From: an uncultured Actinomycetes bacterium
GTDB taxonomy: Bacteria > Actinomycetota > Actinomycetes > Nanopelagicales > Nanopelagicaceae
NCBI GenBank assembly: GCA_903928745.1
Contig: CAIYRR010000084.1
Coordinates: forward strand, 1-46,407
Direction: 5' to 3'
DNA length: 46,407 nucleotides
The position numbers were made by a program, and so were the translations under genes. The notes beneath the pieces are model-generated. The model searched no databases, was not told the origin of the DNA, and worked only from the letters and a program-made list of their open reading frames with translations. Positions 1 through 8,322 of this stretch are shown here, piece after piece. Within the stretch, counting starts at the first letter, position 1. Each line of letters starts with the position of its first letter.

Positions 1-144
1 GCTTGGCGTAAGGATTTGAACCTTCGAAGGTATGGGGATTTACAGAAATACCTCGGCATGAAAAGTCTTACTGGTGGCGGGTGAAGGATTTGAACCTTCG
101 AAGGTATGGGGATTTACAGAAATACCTCGGCATGAAAAGTCTTA
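1..144 (-). repeat. 74-bp tandem repeats downstream of tRNA-Tyr carrying its 3' half
   Basis: A unit at 71-144 is repeated with a 74-bp period; positions 10-70 match 84-144 without a mismatch, and 145-178 inside the tRNA gene is the third copy of the shared part. Read on the minus strand, each unit holds the anticodon-loop and 3' anticodon-stem sequence of tRNA-Tyr, a shortened variable region, the complete T arm, and (in the 71-144 copy) the 3' acceptor strand with CCA. The 5' acceptor strand and D arm are missing. Within the unit GAGGTAT can pair with ATACCTT around a 14-nt loop, so a hairpin replaces the anticodon arm. The outermost copy diverges at positions 1-9 and meets the window edge, so the total copy number is unknown. 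Confidence 0.9.
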
Positions 145-145
145 C

Positions 146-230
146 TGGTGGCGGGTGAAGGATTTGAACCTTCGAAGGCAGAGCCGGGGGATTTACAGTC
201 CCCTCCCATTGGCCGCTCGGGCAACCCGCC
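146..230 (-). tRNA. tRNA-Tyr (GTA anticodon)
   Basis: Read on the minus strand from 230, the 7-bp acceptor stem GGCGGGT/ACCCGCC closes, the anticodon stem GGGGA/TCCCC encloses the loop CTGTAAA (anticodon GTA), and the T arm is GAAGG-TTCAAAT-CCTTC. A long variable arm makes it class II, as expected for bacterial tRNA-Tyr. CCA is encoded (146-148 in + strand coordinates). The gene is 82 nt without CCA. It is transcribed leftward into the 74-bp repeats that copy its 3' half. No convincing -10 box is seen at the right distance upstream. Confidence 0.96.
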
Positions 231-254
231 AGGGTCGTACAAGTGTTGCGGCAT

Positions 255-323
255 TTATGGATTAACGAGGTGAAAGGATACCGCAGGCAAGAAGGCGCTC
301 AAACCGCCTTTTCATGCAAGAAA
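255..323 (+). other. Copy 1 of a 70-bp hairpin-bearing element
   Basis: This stretch aligns with 8323-8392 at about 53 of 69 positions with one single-base gap. Shared blocks are TTATGGAT[T/A]AA, CG[A/T]GGTG, ATAC, AGGCA, then AGGCG-7 nt-CGCCTTTT, then GCAAGAAA. The hairpin stem is AAGGCG (292-297) with CGCCTT (305-310), followed by TT. It lies about 90 bp upstream of the first glycosyltransferase and in the same direction. It could be a leader RNA, an operator region or a small mobile repeat; the sequence alone does not decide. Confidence 0.6.
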
Positions 324-412
324 TCGCACGTTTTCACTTGTTCTGATCATTCGTAAAGCACTCCCCCGAGTCGAATTATGCCGTGAGATTACTTTCTAAT
401 ATGGTCGGGTAT

Positions 413-1819
413 ATGCACAAGCCCACGATTATCCTGGCAACCAGCAATGGTGTCGGAATGGGTCACTTGGCGCGAGCAACAGCTATTGCAACCGAACTTA
501 AAGCTTTTGCCAACCCCATCATCGTTTCTATGGCCGGTGGAATTGCGGAGATACCATCCGCTCTTGATGTTCGCTGTGAATACATTCCGGGACGAGATCG
601 CAATTGGATGAGCCCGATGGCTTGGAATAACTATTTACGAGATCGCTTACTTGCTCTGATAGAAGAAACTGATGCAAAGCTCATCTCTTTCGATGGCGTG
701 GTTCCATATACGGGATTCTTAGCGATGAAGGAAACCAAACCGGAGATTCCTCTGATTTGGATGCGTCGTGGATTATGGAAAAAGACGCCACAGAGATTGG
801 CGCTTTACCTGCAGACAAAGTTAGTGGATTCAATTATTGAACCCGGAGATTTTGCTCATGAGTACGACAAGGGACCAACGGCCCAACGTGGTGATTCTAT
901 TTTGACTTCCCCGGTCTCTCTCTTTGATTCGACAACAGCACTCTCGCGTTCGGATGCGCGAAGCGCTTTAGGTCTGGATGTAGATCGCCCCGCCGTCCTT
1001 GTGCAACTTGGGACAGGTGAAACAGATATGAATCAAAAGATGACTGCAGTGCTCAACGGATTAGTAGGTTGGAAAGATTTGCAAGTAGTCCTTACCAAAG
1101 CTCCGGTAGATAAAGATGGTAAATCTCTAATTCCTGAAGATCTAGATGTGAAAGTCATTCGGTATTTTCCACTTGCAAGAGTTTTGCAAGCTTTTGACGG
1201 TGCAATAGGGGCCACCGGATACAACACCGTTCACGAATTACTGCCTGCAAGAATCCCAACTGTTTTGGTTTCCACGATTTGTAACACCGATGACCAAGAA
1301 CTTAGAGCACAATGGTGTGGTGATTTTGGCTATGCCCTTAATGCAGATCAAGCCAACATGGCAGATGTGACTGCAAAGGTGCGCCAACTTCAAGATCCTG
1401 TTGTGCGAGATCAGCTCTCAGGTAAGTGCAAAGAGCTTCCAGCCACTTTGGGGGCAATTGAAATTGCGCGCATTCTCGTTGATACCGCATTGTCTGGAAG
1501 TGCAAACCTTGAAGGAACCCACAAGTTTCATTTAGGACCAGTAAGGCGATATGCCAGAGTCTCGTTAAGTTGGGCTACTGCCATCTTCCGAAAGATGCGT
1601 CCATATAAATTGGTGAAGAAAGTTGATTCACTCCCCGCAATTTGGAGCGATGAAACGGCATCGGTTCCCCTTCGGGCATTTATTAACAGTCAAACACGCT
1701 TTGAACACCTCCTAGCTGGTTCCTCTCCACGCTATCGTCAAGCACGTGAAGCGATTGCCTATCGGGCCTACGGTCAATTAGTGGCTTCAGGTGCATCGAA
1801 ATCAGGCACACATGAGTGA
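413..1819 (+). CDS. GT-B fold glycosyltransferase (MurG/UGT-like)
   Basis: Predicted cytoplasmic glycosyltransferase that would move a sugar from a nucleotide-sugar donor to an unidentified acceptor. The N-terminus has the GT-B pattern: a beta strand followed by the glycine-rich loop GVGMGHLARA (about residues 13-22). A second Rossmann half carries the LVQLGTGETDMN region and GATGYNTVHELLPARIPTVL, which resembles the donor-binding segment of GT1/GT28 enzymes. Beyond about residue 370 a tail of roughly 100 residues matches nothing I recognise. The start is uncertain: GTG 383, ATG 401 and ATG 413 are in frame. I chose 413 because homology begins there and a TAATAT box at 397-402 sits 10 nt upstream. 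The next gene overlaps its stop, so the three glycosyltransferases look like one operon. Substrate unknown. Confidence 0.8.
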   Translation: MHKPTIILATSNGVGMGHLARATAIATELKAFANPIIVSMAGGIAEIPSALDVRCEYIPGRDRNWMSPMAWNNYLRDRLLALIEETDAKLISFDGVVPYTGFLAMKETKPEIPLIWMRRGLWKKTPQRLALYLQTKLVDSIIEPGDFAHEYDKGPTAQRGDSILTSPVSLFDSTTALSRSDARSALGLDVDRPAVLVQLGTGETDMNQKMTAVLNGLVGWKDLQVVLTKAPVDKDGKSLIPEDLDVKVIRYFPLARVLQAFDGAIGATGYNTVHELLPARIPTVLVSTICNTDDQELRAQWCGDFGYALNADQANMADVTAKVRQLQDPVVRDQLSGKCKELPATLGAIEIARILVDTALSGSANLEGTHKFHLGPVRRYARVSLSWATAIFRKMRPYKLVKKVDSLPAIWSDETASVPLRAFINSQTRFEHLLAGSSPRYRQAREAIAYRAYGQLVASGASKSGTHE

Positions 1820-2612
1820 AATTAAATACGCCTCCGCTCAAGAGGAATTTTCGGCTATTTCCAAAGCCCGACAAGAAAGACAAGCACAGATCTCTACATA
1901 CCCAACTCTGTCAGTGTTAATTTCTAGCGCGCGTCCAAGTGATTTATTGGCGATCATGCTGCAACTTGAAAAACAGACTCTTTCTCAATTTCAACTCGTT
2001 ATCGGTCTCCATAATTTCGACTTGACCCGTGCACATCGGTCGCAAATTAAAATCTTGGAGAAAAGAAATATCGAAGTCATCACCGAATACTTTGATGAAT
2101 CTTTTACACTTGGCAAAATCCTGACGAGCCTGGGGAAAATTTCGCATGGTGAATACATCGCAAAGATGGATGATGACGATATCTATGGTCCACATCATCT
2201 GAGCGATCTCCTCGAATTGATCATCCTTAAGCAAGCAGATGCTGTCGGACGAGCGATGAATTTTGTTTACGTTGAAGCTCTTGATTTGACGGTAAGACGA
2301 ATGACATCCCAAGGTATTTCAATGGCAAATGTTTGGGCAGACTGGGTTTGTGGAGGAACAATTCTCGCAAAGCGCTCTAGCGCAGAAGGCGCTGGTTGGT
2401 TCGGTGCTGGCAAAAGCGCCGTCGATACCTTCATTCTTCAAGGAATTAAATCAAATGGTGGAAAGATTTGGCGCACTTACGGGGCTGGATACATCTACCG
2501 TAGAAGCATTGCAGCCCAGACCTACATCACGAATTATTCAAAATACTTACGAGCAAATGTAGAACAAAGTGTTGGTACTTGGCCACATGAAGAATTTGGG
2601 ACGGGTCACTGA
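1812..2612 (+). CDS. GT-A (family 2-like) glycosyltransferase
   Basis: Probable nucleotide-sugar-dependent glycosyltransferase of 266 residues. TLSVLISSARPSDLLAIML at the N-terminus is the usual first strand and helix of GT2 enzymes. KMDDDDIYGPHHL (acidic run near residues 120-123) is the DXD-type metal and donor site. The middle section HGEYIAKMDDDD follows the common pattern in which the acidic site ends a beta strand. I chose ATG 1812 because it overlaps the previous stop as ATGAGTGA; an upstream ATG at 1791 lies deeper inside the previous gene. No membrane segments are visible, so it probably works at the cytoplasmic face. Acceptor and sugar unknown. Confidence 0.82.
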   Translation: MSEIKYASAQEEFSAISKARQERQAQISTYPTLSVLISSARPSDLLAIMLQLEKQTLSQFQLVIGLHNFDLTRAHRSQIKILEKRNIEVITEYFDESFTLGKILTSLGKISHGEYIAKMDDDDIYGPHHLSDLLELIILKQADAVGRAMNFVYVEALDLTVRRMTSQGISMANVWADWVCGGTILAKRSSAEGAGWFGAGKSAVDTFILQGIKSNGGKIWRTYGAGYIYRRSIAAQTYITNYSKYLRANVEQSVGTWPHEEFGTGH

Positions 2613-2617
2613 TAATC

Positions 2618-4141
2618 ATGAAAACTATCGCCTTTAGATACAACAGACCAAGTGATCTCGAATTAGTTGAGAAGCCAACCAAGAGCGTTGCCGTAATCAT
2701 CTCCTGCCGAGATGGCCAAGAAAAACTCAACCTCACTCTTGCCTCGTTAGCCGCCCAGACTTATCCCAAGAAACTCTTGGCTGTTTACGTCGTCGATGAC
2801 GGATCTAACCCTGCAATTAAACTTCCTAAGATTCGCCCTGCCAATACAACCATTATTAAATTTGGTAACTCTCTCACCAAGTGGGGCAAGGCCGAGGCAA
2901 CCAACTTTGCAGCCTCTAAATTAAAGGAAGAGATCTTCTGGTTTTTAGATGCTGACATGGTGCTAGAGCCAAATCACTTGGCACAACACATGAAATGGCA
3001 CCATGATGACGAGGATTACTTAGTTCTTGGTTGGAAGCGCTTTGTTCAAGAGTGGAATTACACTCCACAAGAACTATTTTCTAGCCTGGAAAACGGCGGT
3101 TTTCAGGGGCTTCATCCTGTAAGTGAAGTCAAGGAGCAATGGGAAGCCCTGGTCACAGACACCGATGATCTTCGTAGCGCAACTTTGGCCAGTTTCCGAA
3201 CCCTTGTCGGTGCCACATTTTCGATGACCAGAAAAAGCTGGCTCTCTGTCGGCGGATATAACCCTGAATTCAAACTGGGCAATGACACAGAGTTAGGTTG
3301 GCGCACTCTCATTAATGGATTGCGTTATGTACCTGAACGTGAGGCACATTCTTGGCATTTGGGGCTAACAAAGATTGAAACCAACCGCGACCAAGTCATC
3401 GCACACAATCGCCCGATCTTCGCAAATTATATTCCTGGCTTTGGGTACATGCGAAAAGGTTCAGACTTCGACTTAAAAGTTCCAGACTTTGAAGTGATTG
3501 TTGATTGCCGAGTTATGAGCGCTCAATCTTTTGTCAAACTAGTTAAAGACTTCAACTCAAAAGTTCACACGCAAGCCAGATACCGATTACTGGGGCCATG
3601 GACAGAACTAGCCAGCAGATACAGCGTGAACGAGGATGAACATGAGCAGTTGCGTTCTATCTATCGCTTCTGCTTTGGTGATGCCAAGTTTGCTTTCAAA
3701 AGCCTCGATGGTGATCAACATCTATCAATAAATGAAATTCTCTCAATGGTCAAAGTTAAGGCCACTCCGTTCATCTTCTTTACTGAAGGCAACCCAGATC
3801 CAGGTGTCATCTATTCAGGAATGCACGCGCACATTCTCAGTACCGGAAATGGACTCGAAGGAGTTGTTGATCCATTAGACCAGAGAACATTTGTTGCCCT
3901 GGCGCCTGCTCTGAGTCGAGCACAAAGAATTGGTGGCAACCTCCAGGAAAATATTCAAAATGGTTGGGGTTTGCGTTGGCAAGATGTCAGTCAATTTGAT
4001 TTCGGACTACCGATGCCAAGACCGACAGTGCGTCAATTCTTCAGAATGGTCTTTGCATCACTTAAGAGAATGCGACATCCAGCAGATCTCTTGCACTTAG
4101 CACCGAAGGCGCTGAGAGTTCTACGACTTAAGAAACGCTAG
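2618..4141 (+). CDS. Family 2 glycosyltransferase with long C-terminal region
   Basis: A 507-residue glycosyltransferase. The N-terminal GT-A domain has VAVIISCRDGQ, VVDDGS (residues 58-63), FLDADMVLEPNH (DXD at 111-113) and a later GNDTELGWR segment that fits the family's ED-type catalytic region. From about residue 290 there is a second region of about 200 residues, beginning near the DFEVIVDCRV segment, whose role I cannot name; it might be a second, degenerate glycosyltransferase domain. The gene starts 5 bp after the previous stop. Its stop shares the palindrome CTAG with the stop of the convergent acyltransferase. The context suggests assembly of a cell-surface glycan. Confidence 0.84.
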   Translation: MKTIAFRYNRPSDLELVEKPTKSVAVIISCRDGQEKLNLTLASLAAQTYPKKLLAVYVVDDGSNPAIKLPKIRPANTTIIKFGNSLTKWGKAEATNFAASKLKEEIFWFLDADMVLEPNHLAQHMKWHHDDEDYLVLGWKRFVQEWNYTPQELFSSLENGGFQGLHPVSEVKEQWEALVTDTDDLRSATLASFRTLVGATFSMTRKSWLSVGGYNPEFKLGNDTELGWRTLINGLRYVPEREAHSWHLGLTKIETNRDQVIAHNRPIFANYIPGFGYMRKGSDFDLKVPDFEVIVDCRVMSAQSFVKLVKDFNSKVHTQARYRLLGPWTELASRYSVNEDEHEQLRSIYRFCFGDAKFAFKSLDGDQHLSINEILSMVKVKATPFIFFTEGNPDPGVIYSGMHAHILSTGNGLEGVVDPLDQRTFVALAPALSRAQRIGGNLQENIQNGWGLRWQDVSQFDFGLPMPRPTVRQFFRMVFASLKRMRHPADLLHLAPKALRVLRLKKR

Positions 4142-5988
4142 GCCACTTTATTTAGCGCTGCACTTAACTGCGCGACCAACGTACGCGTAAATGCGACTGA
4201 TAAATGAGAATTATCTCGATAAACATTTACTCCACCTTTTACTGCGGGGCAAATATCTCCTGTGCAAATCCAATCCAATGGATCAATAAATGTCGCTCCA
4301 AATTTAAGTGCAATTTCCTTTGTTGCCAGACTTGCGGGTGTTCGCGTACGGCTCACATCACAATGAGTTGGATCGCTCACGTGAACGCTCAAACAACTCG
4401 GCGAATTCTGCCCCGGGTACGGGGTATCTCCAATTACAACAACCTTCAGGCCTTCTGCTTGCAATTTACCCATAAAGCTACTGAATCCAGCGCTCCATGT
4501 ATCGACGTACGAAGTAGTTGGTGAAGCCACTTTGGCCGTAATTTGCGTGGCATCGGAAATGATCACGTATTGAGGCTTTTCTGCTGCCAATTGCTTGGGC
4601 AATACGGACTGCCACCGAGAACATTCGCGATCAGTTATTCCACCTCGGAGTAGAGCAAGATCAGTTGCCGGGCATCCGCTTTTTGTGAAGGTTACTAATT
4701 TCTTCTTGGTGTTTTTGGCATACTGCTCAAGCGCGGGGAACCATTGCGCCCCATGAGAGTCTCCAATCAAAATGATCTTCGAATTACTTGTCTTGTCACC
4801 GAAGATACATGAAGGCTTGGGTTGGGATTCCTTAAATGGGAGATGGCAACCATCGGAATAAATCACAGGGCTACTCAAGTCAAAAGTGATCGAACTAGGT
4901 CCGTGATTGAAAGAGAAACTACTCACTGCGAAAATCGAAATAGCTAAACCACCGATGGCAAAATAGGTCGGGATCCAACGTTTTCGAAATCCTCCAATTC
5001 TATGGAACTTTAGTTCAACATAGACGTGCAATAAATGTGAAAGACCAACGGCAATAGCTATCAGGAAAACTCGAGAAATTAATGAAGGTTCGGGGCTTCG
5101 GAAATTGAGAATAACAATGAGTGGCCAGTGCACTAGATAGAGCGGGAAAGAAAGATCGCCTAGCCATTCTAAGAATTTATTGGTGGATAATTTGGCATCG
5201 GCAAGAATTACTAGCCCGGCAGATACAACGGGAAGCACGGTCGTTACTCCCGGAGTTGGCTGATCGCTGGTAATCAGGTAAACACTGAGAAAGAGTCCGG
5301 CCCATCCGAATAACGCTATTAAGTTCTTCTTAGAACTTTCTATCGTTTTGTGTGAAACTGCCAAACTGGCACCCAATAGAAGTTCCCATGCGCGTGATGT
5401 TGGAAGATAGAAAGAGTAAACCTCCGACAAACTGTAGGTAGTAATAAAGGCAAGAACGAGAAAAAGCGCGGTTAATGCGTAGATGGCCTTTTTCTTGTTG
5501 CGAAGGAAAAGTAGAAACATCAATGGCCACGCTAAATAGAACTGCTCTTCAACTCCCAGAGACCAATAATGAAGAAACGGGGATGGATTGAGGGACTGGC
5601 TTAAGTAATTTGTATTTTCATTGAGGAAAACGAGATTCGGAATCGTAAGTAGAACACCGATGCCTTCCACCATATATTGATGTAGATCTAGAGGTGAGAG
5701 CAAGAGTGAGCCAGCAAAGGAGATGCCAAGAAGTGCCAGAAGGCTTACAGGAAGAATTCGGCGCGCACGGTTTTGATAGAAGGAAATAATTTGCTGGCGG
5801 ACAGTTCCTGTACCCGTTTGAAGTTTGCGAGTGATAACAAAACCTGAAATCACGAAAAATACGTCTACTCCAAGAAATCCACCGCTGAAACCGCTGATGT
5901 TGTAGTGATAGAAAATCACCAGCAATACGGAGACTCCACGAAGAGCCTGAATATCCCGGCGCTTGGAGTAAGTTTTTGCGGAAGTCAT
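4138..5988 (-). CDS. OafA/YrhL-type acyltransferase with C-terminal SGNH domain
   Basis: A membrane acyltransferase of 616 residues that would O-acylate a cell-envelope glycan. Residues 1 to about 350 form an acyltransferase-3 domain: RDIQALRGVSVLLVIFYHY with the conserved His near 28, GVDVFFVISGF (40-50), then about ten hydrophobic helices. A linker and one more helix lead to an extracytoplasmic SGNH hydrolase-like domain with IGDSHGAQWFP near residue 405 (nucleophile Ser) and DNSH at 592-595 (Asp/His pair). This two-domain build is standard for polysaccharide O-acetyltransferases. A TAGACT box sits 7 nt before the ATG, so the mRNA is probably leaderless. Its convergent position against three glycosyltransferases suggests it decorates their product. 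Confidence 0.9.
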   Translation of the reverse strand: MTSAKTYSKRRDIQALRGVSVLLVIFYHYNISGFSGGFLGVDVFFVISGFVITRKLQTGTGTVRQQIISFYQNRARRILPVSLLALLGISFAGSLLLSPLDLHQYMVEGIGVLLTIPNLVFLNENTNYLSQSLNPSPFLHYWSLGVEEQFYLAWPLMFLLFLRNKKKAIYALTALFLVLAFITTYSLSEVYSFYLPTSRAWELLLGASLAVSHKTIESSKKNLIALFGWAGLFLSVYLITSDQPTPGVTTVLPVVSAGLVILADAKLSTNKFLEWLGDLSFPLYLVHWPLIVILNFRSPEPSLISRVFLIAIAVGLSHLLHVYVELKFHRIGGFRKRWIPTYFAIGGLAISIFAVSSFSFNHGPSSITFDLSSPVIYSDGCHLPFKESQPKPSCIFGDKTSNSKIILIGDSHGAQWFPALEQYAKNTKKKLVTFTKSGCPATDLALLRGGITDRECSRWQSVLPKQLAAEKPQYVIISDATQITAKVASPTTSYVDTWSAGFSSFMGKLQAEGLKVVVIGDTPYPGQNSPSCLSVHVSDPTHCDVSRTRTPASLATKEIALKFGATFIDPLDWICTGDICPAVKGGVNVYRDNSHLSVAFTRTLVAQLSAALNKVA

Positions 5989-5995
5989 TGGCGGC

Positions 5996-6001
5996 AGTCT
6001 A
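5996..6001 (-). promoter_or_regulatory. -10 box TAGACT of the acyltransferase gene
   Basis: TAGACT on the minus strand ends 7 nt before the ATG at 5988. That spacing puts the transcription start at or next to the start codon, which would give a leaderless mRNA. No strong -35 is seen. Confidence 0.5.
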
Positions 6002-6030
6002 CAGGGCTCCCTTTTTAGGCGCTATATGCG

Positions 6031-6036
6031 TACCGT
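6031..6036 (+). promoter_or_regulatory. -10 box TACCGT of the acyl-CoA dehydrogenase gene
   Basis: TACCGT ends 6 nt before ATG 6043, again predicting a leaderless message. The divergent acyltransferase promoter shares this 54-bp intergenic region. TATATG at 6023-6028 is an alternative -10 that would leave a short leader. Confidence 0.45.
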
Positions 6037-6042
6037 AGTGCC

Positions 6043-7269
6043 ATGGAGTTTAGTAATAGCGCGAAAGCACAGGAATATCTCAACTTGCTTCAAAGTTTTA
6101 TGGATCAGAAAGTCTTTCCCTCGGAAACGATTTATCACAAGCAACGTGAAGCATTGATGGCTTCTGGTGAGCCACATTCACTCCCTGCCATTATTGAAGA
6201 ACTGAAAGAATCCGCCCGAGCAAAAGGTTTATGGAATCTATTTCTGCCTGACTCCCATGATCCAAACCATGGTTTAAGTGTTACCGATTATGCAGTGTTA
6301 GCCGAACTCACTGGTTGGTCACCAGAAATTGCACCTGAAGTTCTCAATTGTTCCGCTCCTGATACAGGAAATATGGAAGTTTTGCATTTATTTGGAAGTG
6401 AAGCCCAAAAGAAAGAATGGCTCGAGCCTTTATTAAATGGCGAGATACGTTCTGGATTTGCTATGACCGAGCCTGACATTGCCTCCAGTGATGCCAGGAA
6501 TATTTCCACCTCCATTGTGCGCCATGGCGATGAATACGTCATCAACGGACGCAAATGGTGGACCACCGGCGCAATGGATCCACGATGTCAGGTATTAATC
6601 GTCATGGGAGTTACGGACCCGGACGCTGATTCTCATCATCGTCAATCAATGGTCTTAGTGCCATTGAATACCCCAGGCGTGAGTATTGTCAGAAATCTTT
6701 CGGTATTTGGTTATCAAGATCAACACGGTCATGCTGAAATTCTTTTTGAGCAAGTAAAAGTTCCTGTTACCAACTTGATAGGTGCTCAAGGTTCTGGTTT
6801 TGAAATTGCACAGGCTCGGCTCGGACCTGGACGAGTACATCACTGCATGCGCGCAATTGGAATGGCAGAGCGCGCACTGTCGTTGATGATTGATCGCGCA
6901 GGAGAGCGCAAAACTTTTGGAAGCGCACTTGCTGCTCAAGGAATTATTCAAGAGTGGATCGCCAATGCACGTATAGATATTGAACAAGCCCGTCTGCTTG
7001 TTCTCAAGACAGCATGGATGATTGACACCGTCGGGGCAAAAGCTGCTCGTAAGGAAATTGCTGCTATTAAAGTCGTTGTTCCACGCATGGCGCAGGAGAT
7101 TATTGACCACGCCATTCAGGTTCATGGTGGTGCAGGCGTTAGCCAAGACACTCCATTGGCTGCGATGTATGCAGGAATACGCACCTTGCGAATTGCTGAT
7201 GGCCCAGATGAAGTTCACCTACGAGATATTGCACGACTAGAACTAAAAGACAGGCACATCGCAAAATAA
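6043..7269 (+). CDS. Acyl-CoA dehydrogenase family protein (ACAD10/11-like)
   Basis: An FAD-dependent acyl-CoA dehydrogenase of 408 residues. Its features are FAMTEPDIASSD (139-150, the flavin and substrate loop), VINGRKWWTTGA (167-177), the RVHHCMRAIGMAERAL helix, ERKTFGSALAAQG, and the C-terminal VHGGAGVSQDTPLA and RIADGPDEVH that bind FAD across subunits. The IASSDARNIST and WWTTGA variants, together with the kinase-fold gene that follows, point to the ACAD10/ACAD11 branch rather than to a classical medium-chain FadE. The stop TAA and the next ATG share one base, so the two proteins are translationally coupled. Exact substrate not readable from sequence. Confidence 0.88.
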   Translation: MEFSNSAKAQEYLNLLQSFMDQKVFPSETIYHKQREALMASGEPHSLPAIIEELKESARAKGLWNLFLPDSHDPNHGLSVTDYAVLAELTGWSPEIAPEVLNCSAPDTGNMEVLHLFGSEAQKKEWLEPLLNGEIRSGFAMTEPDIASSDARNISTSIVRHGDEYVINGRKWWTTGAMDPRCQVLIVMGVTDPDADSHHRQSMVLVPLNTPGVSIVRNLSVFGYQDQHGHAEILFEQVKVPVTNLIGAQGSGFEIAQARLGPGRVHHCMRAIGMAERALSLMIDRAGERKTFGSALAAQGIIQEWIANARIDIEQARLLVLKTAWMIDTVGAKAARKEIAAIKVVVPRMAQEIIDHAIQVHGGAGVSQDTPLAAMYAGIRTLRIADGPDEVHLRDIARLELKDRHIAK

Positions 7270-8306
7270 TGGCTCTTGAACTTGGCGATGTACGCGCCGA
7301 AGATTCATTTGATATAGATGCGGTACATCAGTGGTTGCTGAAGAATTCAAATGCCCCAAGCGATAAACCAAAGGTTCATCAATTTGGTTCAGGTGCTTCC
7401 AACCTAACGTATCTGCTCACATATCAAGATTGCGAGCTCATACTTAGGCGGCCACCTGTAGGTACCAAGGCAGCGTCGGCACATGACATGAAGAGAGAAT
7501 TCTTCATCCAACAAGCTCTGCATCCGCAATATCCACTCACTCCAGAAGTTGTTGCCCTTTGCCAAGATCCTTCAGTTATTGGCTCAGATTTCTATGTTAT
7601 GAAAAAAATTGATGGCACTATCTTCCGTCGTGATCTGCCAAAAGGGTTATCGCTCAATATCGATCAAGTTTCTCTAATCGGAAATCTGGTAATCGATGGC
7701 TTGGTCGCACTGCATCATGTTGAGTCAGAGACTCTTTCACAATTGAGCAAGGGTCCTGGTTATGTGCAGCGACAAGTAGATGGTTGGTCGCGTAGATATA
7801 GAAAAGCACTCACACCTGATGTTCTAGATGGTGAGACGCTTATGAAATGGTTAGATGAAAATCAACCAGAAGATGTTGCCTCATGTGTTATTCACGGCGA
7901 TTGGCGTTTAGACAATATGGTTTTCAATTTAGATGCAACACCAAAATTAGTCGGAGTACTTGATTGGGAGATGGCGACAATCGGAGACCCACTGATGGAC
8001 TTAGGTTCGGCAATGGCTTACTGGATAGATGCCACAGACTCGGGTCCGATTTCTGATTTACGCAGACAACCAAGTCACCTACCGGGTATGCCAACTCGCA
8101 AAGAGTTCATAGAAAGATATTTAGAGCGATCAGAATGGAATTGTGATGACTTCACCTTCTATGAGGTCTTTGGACTTTTCCGATTAACGGTAATTTGCCA
8201 ACAAATCTGGGCCAGATACGTTGCTGGCCAAACAACAAACCCGGCCTTTGCAGGCTTCGGAGACGCGGTAAATCTATTGATTACTCGAGCCATGGGACTG
8301 ATTTGA
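7269..8306 (+). CDS. APH-fold phosphotransferase (ACAD10/11 kinase-domain type)
   Basis: A kinase-like protein of 345 residues from the aminoglycoside phosphotransferase superfamily. HQFGSGASNLTYLL (38-51) is the nucleotide-binding loop, followed by LILRRPP with the Lys/Arg region of the N-lobe. CVIHGDWRLDNMVF (206-219) is the catalytic HxDxxxxN loop (D211, N216), and GVLDWEMATIGDPLMDLG carries the metal-binding Asp at 232. GSGASNLTY and LDWEMATIGDPL are typical of the domain fused to acyl-CoA dehydrogenase in mammalian ACAD10/11, and of bacterial kinases thought to phosphorylate hydroxyacyl-CoA. Antibiotic resistance is unlikely in this context. Coupled to the upstream dehydrogenase by a 1-nt overlap. 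Confidence 0.87.
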   Translation: MALELGDVRAEDSFDIDAVHQWLLKNSNAPSDKPKVHQFGSGASNLTYLLTYQDCELILRRPPVGTKAASAHDMKREFFIQQALHPQYPLTPEVVALCQDPSVIGSDFYVMKKIDGTIFRRDLPKGLSLNIDQVSLIGNLVIDGLVALHHVESETLSQLSKGPGYVQRQVDGWSRRYRKALTPDVLDGETLMKWLDENQPEDVASCVIHGDWRLDNMVFNLDATPKLVGVLDWEMATIGDPLMDLGSAMAYWIDATDSGPISDLRRQPSHLPGMPTRKEFIERYLERSEWNCDDFTFYEVFGLFRLTVICQQIWARYVAGQTTNPAFAGFGDAVNLLITRAMGLI

Positions 8307-8322
8307 AACCTAATCGTGGCAA

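Noticed and set aside
1-178. CRISPR-like array
   Set aside because: The units are 74 bp, contiguous and without variable spacers, and they match the adjacent tRNA; no cas genes are in the window.
74-265. 63-codon open frame across the tRNA repeats
   Set aside because: It is made of tRNA and repeat sequence read backwards; its repeated peptide only reflects the DNA repeat.
292-312. Hairpin with TTTT as a simple terminator
   Set aside because: No + strand gene lies upstream in the window, and the same element recurs upstream of yajQ, so a leader or regulatory role fits better. A terminator role for the second copy is not excluded.
6655-7218. 187-codon open frame on the minus strand
   Set aside because: It lies entirely inside the acyl-CoA dehydrogenase gene, antisense, and shows no recognisable domain.
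7269-8306. Aminoglycoside resistance gene
   Set aside because: The fold is shared, but coupling to an acyl-CoA dehydrogenase and the ACAD10/11-like motifs point to acyl-CoA metabolism.
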